DNA from: Clostridia bacterium
GTDB lineage: Bacteria; Bacillota; Clostridia; Christensenellales; UBA3700
NCBI GenBank assembly: GCA_900772745.1
Contig: CAAGRV010000129.1
Coordinates: 1 to 7,847, forward strand
Length of the DNA: 7,847 nucleotides
Reading direction: 5' to 3'
Of the stretch, positions 4,861 through 7,847 are shown piece by piece. The stretch's first letter is position 1. Each line of letters opens with the position of its first letter. Made by a program: the position numbers and the translations under genes. The notes under the pieces were generated by a model. The model searched no databases, was not told where the DNA came from, and worked only from the letters and a program-made list of their open reading frames with translations.

Positions 4861-7682
4861 GAGATGACATTTTTATAAAAGGAGCTAGGGTACACAATCT
4901 AAAAAACATTGATGTGACTATCCCTAGAAATAAGTTGGTAGTGCTGACTGGACTGAGCGGATCGGGCAAGTCATCGCTTGCTTTTGATACCATTTTTGCC
5001 GAAGGTCAACGAAGATATATGGAGAGTTTGTCATCGTATGCACGCCAATTTTTGGGACAAATGGACAAGCCTGACGTCGACTATATCGAAGGGCTATCTC
5101 CAGCTATCTCAATCGATCAAAAAACAACTTCACACAACCCTCGTTCGACAGTGGGAACGGTGACAGAAATATACGATTATATGAGATTGTTGTTCGCTCG
5201 TATAGGCGTGCCATATTGTCCAAAATGTGGCAAAAAAATCGAGCAACAAAGCATCGACCAAATCACCGACAGTGTGCTAAAAGTCGATACAGGTAGCAAA
5301 ATTCGCATTCTAGCGCCCGTTGTGCGTGGCAGAAAAGGCGAGTATAGCAAGCAGCTCGAGAGTTATCGAAAAATGGGTTATCTTAGGGCGGTTATCGACG
5401 ACATTGACTATGACCTCGAAGAAGAAATAAAGCTCGACAAGAACAACAAACACACCATCAGAATTGTGGTGGATAGATTGGTCGTCAAGGATAATATCAA
5501 CCGTCGTTTGGCGGACAGTATAGAGCAAGCGCTCAAACTTGCCGATGGGCTTGTCGAAGTGGAAATCAATGGCGAGATTGTATTGTTTTCTACCAAATAT
5601 GCCTGTCCTGATTGCAATATCTCAATCGAAGAATTAGAACCTAGATTGTTCAGTTTCAACTCGCCATTTGGTGCTTGTCCAAAATGCTCGGGACTTGGAT
5701 TTACATTCCAAGTAGACCCAAACAAGCTCATCAAGTGGGATAAAAGCTTGTTGGAAGGTGCGCTCGACGTGAGCGGTTGGAATATGGATACGTGCAAAAT
5801 CAACGGGTTTGTGCTCAAAGCTTTGGCTGAAAAGTACAAGTTTAGATTGGACGTGCCAGTCAAAGAGTTGCCAAAGAAAATTATGGATATATTGTTGTAT
5901 GGCGATGACAGCAAAATCGAGATTGACTACAACAGCAAGACTTTCAACGGCACATTCCAACGCAGTTTTGAGGGCATTATTACCAATCTAAACCGTAGAT
6001 ATAGAGATACCCAATCTGAGTACGTCAAGGCGGAACTAGAAAAATATATGTCCGAAGTGCCTTGTGACGAGTGCGGTGGCAAAAGACTGAAAAAAGAGGC
6101 TTTGTCGGTCAAGGTCAACGAAAAAAATATATATGAGCTTTGCTCAATGTCTATCGAAAAATTGTACGAATTTATGTGCAATCTATCGCTTAGCGACAAC
6201 GAAAAAATCATCGGCGCCCAAATCATAAAAGAAATCAAAGCAAGACTAGAATTTTTGATAAATGTTGGACTCAATTATCTAACACTGGCAAGAAGTTCGG
6301 CAACTTTGTCGGGCGGTGAGGCGCAAAGAATTAGACTTGCTACCCAAATCGGTAGCGGACTTATGGGCGTGCTGTATATCCTAGACGAGCCAAGTATAGG
6401 TTTGCACCAGCGAGATAATGCGCGACTTTTGTCCACGCTCGAAGGGTTGAGAGATATGGGCAATACGCTGATTGTGGTCGAGCACGACGAAGAAACAATG
6501 CAAAAAGCCGACTATATCGTGGATATTGGTCCAGGTGCGGGCGAACACGGCGGAGAAGTTGTGGTTGCGGGCACGCCTGAGGAAGTGGCAAATTGTGAGA
6601 AGTCTATCACTGGTGCGTATTTGTCAGGTAGAGAGAGTATTCCACTCCCAAGCAAATTGAGAGAGGGCAATGGAAAATATTTGACTATCAAGGGCGCACG
6701 AAAGAACAACTTGAAGAATATTGATATCAATATTCCGCTTGGCAAATTGGTCGTGGTGACTGGTGTGAGCGGCAGCGGAAAGAGTAGTTTTGTCAACGAG
6801 ATTCTCTATCCGTCACTTGCCAGCAAGCTCAACGGCGCAAGGGATATTCAAGTAGAATGCGACAGCATAGAAGGCTATGAAAACTTGGACAAGGTCATCG
6901 ACATTGACCAAAGTCCAATCGGCAGAACGCCAAGGTCCAATCCAGCCACTTACACTGGTGTATTTACTCCAATTAGAGAACTATTTGCCAAGACAAACGA
7001 GGCGCAAGCAAGGGGCTACAAGGCGGGCAGATTTAGTTTCAACGTGCCGGGCGGAAGATGCGAAAATTGTGCAGGCGATGGCATCATCAAGATTGAAATG
7101 CACTTCCTAAGCGACGTATATGTTCCTTGCGAAGTTTGTCACGGCAAGCGCTACAACAGAGAAACGCTGGAAGTCAAATTCAAGGGCAAAAATATCTATG
7201 ATGTATTGGAGATGACTGTCGAGCAGGCGTGCGAATTTTTCCGCAATGTGCCACAAATTTTCAACAAAATCCGCACTTTGCAAGAAGTCGGCTTGTCGTA
7301 TATCAAACTTGGTCAACCATCGACTACGTTGTCGGGCGGTGAGGCTCAAAGAATTAAGTTGGCGACAGAATTGTCCAAGCGTAGTACGGGCAAGACTATC
7401 TATATACTAGACGAGCCAACCACAGGTTTGCATACTCACGACGTCAAAAAACTCGTGGAAATTTTGCAAAGATTGGTTGACGGAGGCAATACCGTGCTGG
7501 TCATCGAACACAACCTAGACGTCATCAAAGTAGCGGATCATATCATTGATATTGGTCCAGAAGGTGGCGACAAGGGCGGTCGAATCGTGGCAGAAGGCAC
7601 ACCTTATGAAGTGGCTAAAAATCCAAAGAGCTATACAGGAATGTTCTTGAAAGACAAACTAAAAGACAAAACCAAGCAATAA
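4857..7682 (+). CDS. uvrA: UvrABC excinuclease subunit A
   Basis: It is the dimeric ABC-type ATPase that scans DNA for helix-distorting damage and delivers UvrB. The 941-residue length is typical and both ATPase halves look intact. First half: Walker A GLSGSGKSS (32-40), signature LSGGEAQRIRLA (484-495), Walker B YILDEPSIGLH (507-517), His loop VEHDEE (541-546). Second half: Walker A GVSGSGKSS (636-644), signature LSGGEAQRIKLA (825-836), Walker B YILDEPTTGLH (849-859), His loop IEHNLD (883-888). Three zinc modules are complete: CPKC 121-124 with CPDC 250-253, CPKC 274-277 with CDEC 403-406, and CENC 735-738 with CEVC 758-761. Some bacteria have lost the first; this one keeps it. The UvrB-binding and insertion domains lie between the first Walker A and the first signature. 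The start shares an ATGA overlap with uvrB. The tail ends in a lysine-rich stretch. There is no sign of truncation or of the shorter UvrA2 paralogue, which lacks the UvrB-binding region. Confidence 0.98.
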   Translation: MRDDIFIKGARVHNLKNIDVTIPRNKLVVLTGLSGSGKSSLAFDTIFAEGQRRYMESLSSYARQFLGQMDKPDVDYIEGLSPAISIDQKTTSHNPRSTVGTVTEIYDYMRLLFARIGVPYCPKCGKKIEQQSIDQITDSVLKVDTGSKIRILAPVVRGRKGEYSKQLESYRKMGYLRAVIDDIDYDLEEEIKLDKNNKHTIRIVVDRLVVKDNINRRLADSIEQALKLADGLVEVEINGEIVLFSTKYACPDCNISIEELEPRLFSFNSPFGACPKCSGLGFTFQVDPNKLIKWDKSLLEGALDVSGWNMDTCKINGFVLKALAEKYKFRLDVPVKELPKKIMDILLYGDDSKIEIDYNSKTFNGTFQRSFEGIITNLNRRYRDTQSEYVKAELEKYMSEVPCDECGGKRLKKEALSVKVNEKNIYELCSMSIEKLYEFMCNLSLSDNEKIIGAQIIKEIKARLEFLINVGLNYLTLARSSATLSGGEAQRIRLATQIGSGLMGVLYILDEPSIGLHQRDNARLLSTLEGLRDMGNTLIVVEHDEETMQKADYIVDIGPGAGEHGGEVVVAGTPEEVANCEKSITGAYLSGRESIPLPSKLREGNGKYLTIKGARKNNLKNIDINIPLGKLVVVTGVSGSGKSSFVNEILYPSLASKLNGARDIQVECDSIEGYENLDKVIDIDQSPIGRTPRSNPATYTGVFTPIRELFAKTNEAQARGYKAGRFSFNVPGGRCENCAGDGIIKIEMHFLSDVYVPCEVCHGKRYNRETLEVKFKGKNIYDVLEMTVEQACEFFRNVPQIFNKIRTLQEVGLSYIKLGQPSTTLSGGEAQRIKLATELSKRSTGKTIYILDEPTTGLHTHDVKKLVEILQRLVDGGNTVLVIEHNLDVIKVADHIIDIGPEGGDKGGRIVAEGTPYEVAKNPKSYTGMFLKDKLKDKTKQ
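6306..6333 (+). repeat. 28-nt near-identical copy within uvrA (copy 1)
   Basis: This stretch encodes the first ABC signature, LSGGEAQRI plus one base pair of the next codon. It matches 7329-7356 at 27 of 28 bases, the one difference being a synonymous third base in the alanine codon. The protein-level repeat is the ancient duplication of the two ATPase halves. The nearly identical codon choice is more than that duplication alone explains. Confidence 0.85.
7329..7356 (+). repeat. 28-nt near-identical copy within uvrA (copy 2)
   Basis: This is the second ABC signature of uvrA and matches 6306-6333 at 27 of 28 bases, in the same reading frame and about 1 kb downstream. A second, looser match covers the Walker B regions (6375-6406 and 7401-7432, 28 of 32 bases). 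Confidence 0.85.
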
Positions 7683-7847
7683 CCATATAGATTGGCAGTC
7701 GGGAGCTATATAAGCGACAAACTTAAATGCGTAATTGTCAAAAATCACGGCATTGAAGATTAGCTAGTAACAGTCCGCACGAGAGCAAAACTAAACAAAA
7801 ACAACCAAAAATAAGTAAAGCAAACTTAACCTAAAGAAAGTTATCTA
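7683..7847. other. Non-coding stretch after uvrA, no gene seen
   Basis: The 165 nt after the uvrA stop hold no open reading frame with a plausible ribosome binding site; the longest ATG-started one nearby (7727) is nine codons. No T-run follows any hairpin, so no intrinsic terminator for uvrA is visible. A weak imperfect inverted repeat (GACAA 7716-7720, TTGTC 7735-7739) is present. From about 7783 the plus strand is rich in A and poor in T. CAAACTTAA occurs twice (7718-7726 and 7821-7829). No convincing promoter was found on either strand. Confidence 0.6.

Larger units (their letters stand above)
21..7682 (+). other. Predicted single transcription unit coaX-hom-A-B-uvrB-uvrA
   Basis: All six genes share one strand. 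The coaX-hom gap is 22 nt. The next four junctions are stop/start overlaps at 2098-2102, 2538-2542, 2903-2907 and 4857-4860. No junction has room for a separate promoter or terminator. The hom-to-uvrA segment is therefore very likely one mRNA; inclusion of coaX is likely but less certain. Promoters inside coding sequence, for instance one giving damage-induced uvrBA expression, cannot be excluded. Confidence 0.75.

Noticed and set aside
4359..4895. 178-codon minus-strand open frame opposite uvrB and the start of uvrA
   Set aside because: Its Ser- and Leu-rich composition is typical of the antisense of a conserved gene; the uvrB coding frame explains the sequence.
5408..5914. 168-codon minus-strand open frame opposite uvrA
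   Set aside because: This is a Ser- and Leu-rich antisense shadow of uvrA with no recognisable motif and no sign of its own expression signals.
7716..7739. Possible terminator hairpin GACAA / TTGTC after uvrA
   Set aside because: The stem is only five AT-rich base pairs with a long loop and is followed by A residues, not T, on the coding strand.
7706..7741. Minus-strand promoter with TTGACA (7741 to 7736) and a TATA-like stretch near 7707-7713
   Set aside because: The spacing between the two elements is over 20 nt, too long for a normal sigma-70-type promoter, and it would fire antisense into uvrA with no gene in that direction.
7718..7829. Direct repeat CAAACTTAA as a possible att or iteron site
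   Set aside because: Only two nine-base copies about 100 nt apart in AT-rich DNA; chance is an adequate explanation.

Overview
The window reads as chromosomal DNA from a low-to-moderate G+C Gram-positive bacterium, most likely a member of the Firmicutes/Bacillota (Clostridia-like). This is inferred from the type III (CoaX) pantothenate kinase, Shine-Dalgarno sites resembling AGGAGG, an adjacent uvrB-uvrA pair, and a UvrA keeping three four-cysteine zinc modules. No species can be named from sequence alone. There are no rRNA, tRNA, CRISPR, phage, transposon or integrase features.

All six genes are on the plus strand and packed head to tail. Region 1 (21-806) is coaX, the first step of coenzyme A synthesis. 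After a 22-nt gap holding a 19-nt palindrome and a strong ribosome binding site comes hom (829-2100), homoserine dehydrogenase with an ACT regulatory domain. Two small unrecognised genes follow (2100-2540 and 2540-2905). Each encodes a predicted cytosolic winged-helix-like domain ending in one hydrophobic C-terminal segment. Then come uvrB (2905-4860) and uvrA (4857-7682), the damage-recognition proteins of nucleotide excision repair. The last 165 nt (7683-7847) hold no gene and no visible intrinsic terminator.

From hom onward every stop codon overlaps the next start codon (TAATG, TAATG, TGATG, ATGA). The five genes hom to uvrA are therefore almost certainly one translationally coupled mRNA, and coaX probably belongs to it. 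Its promoter must lie upstream of the window or inside coaX. UvrA and UvrB work together directly; coaX and hom are housekeeping metabolism with no known mechanistic link to repair.

Four of the six genes are ordinary, confidently identified core genes. The only real candidate for something undescribed is the pair of small membrane-anchored proteins between hom and uvrB. Their structure is suggestive, but no function can be assigned from the sequence.
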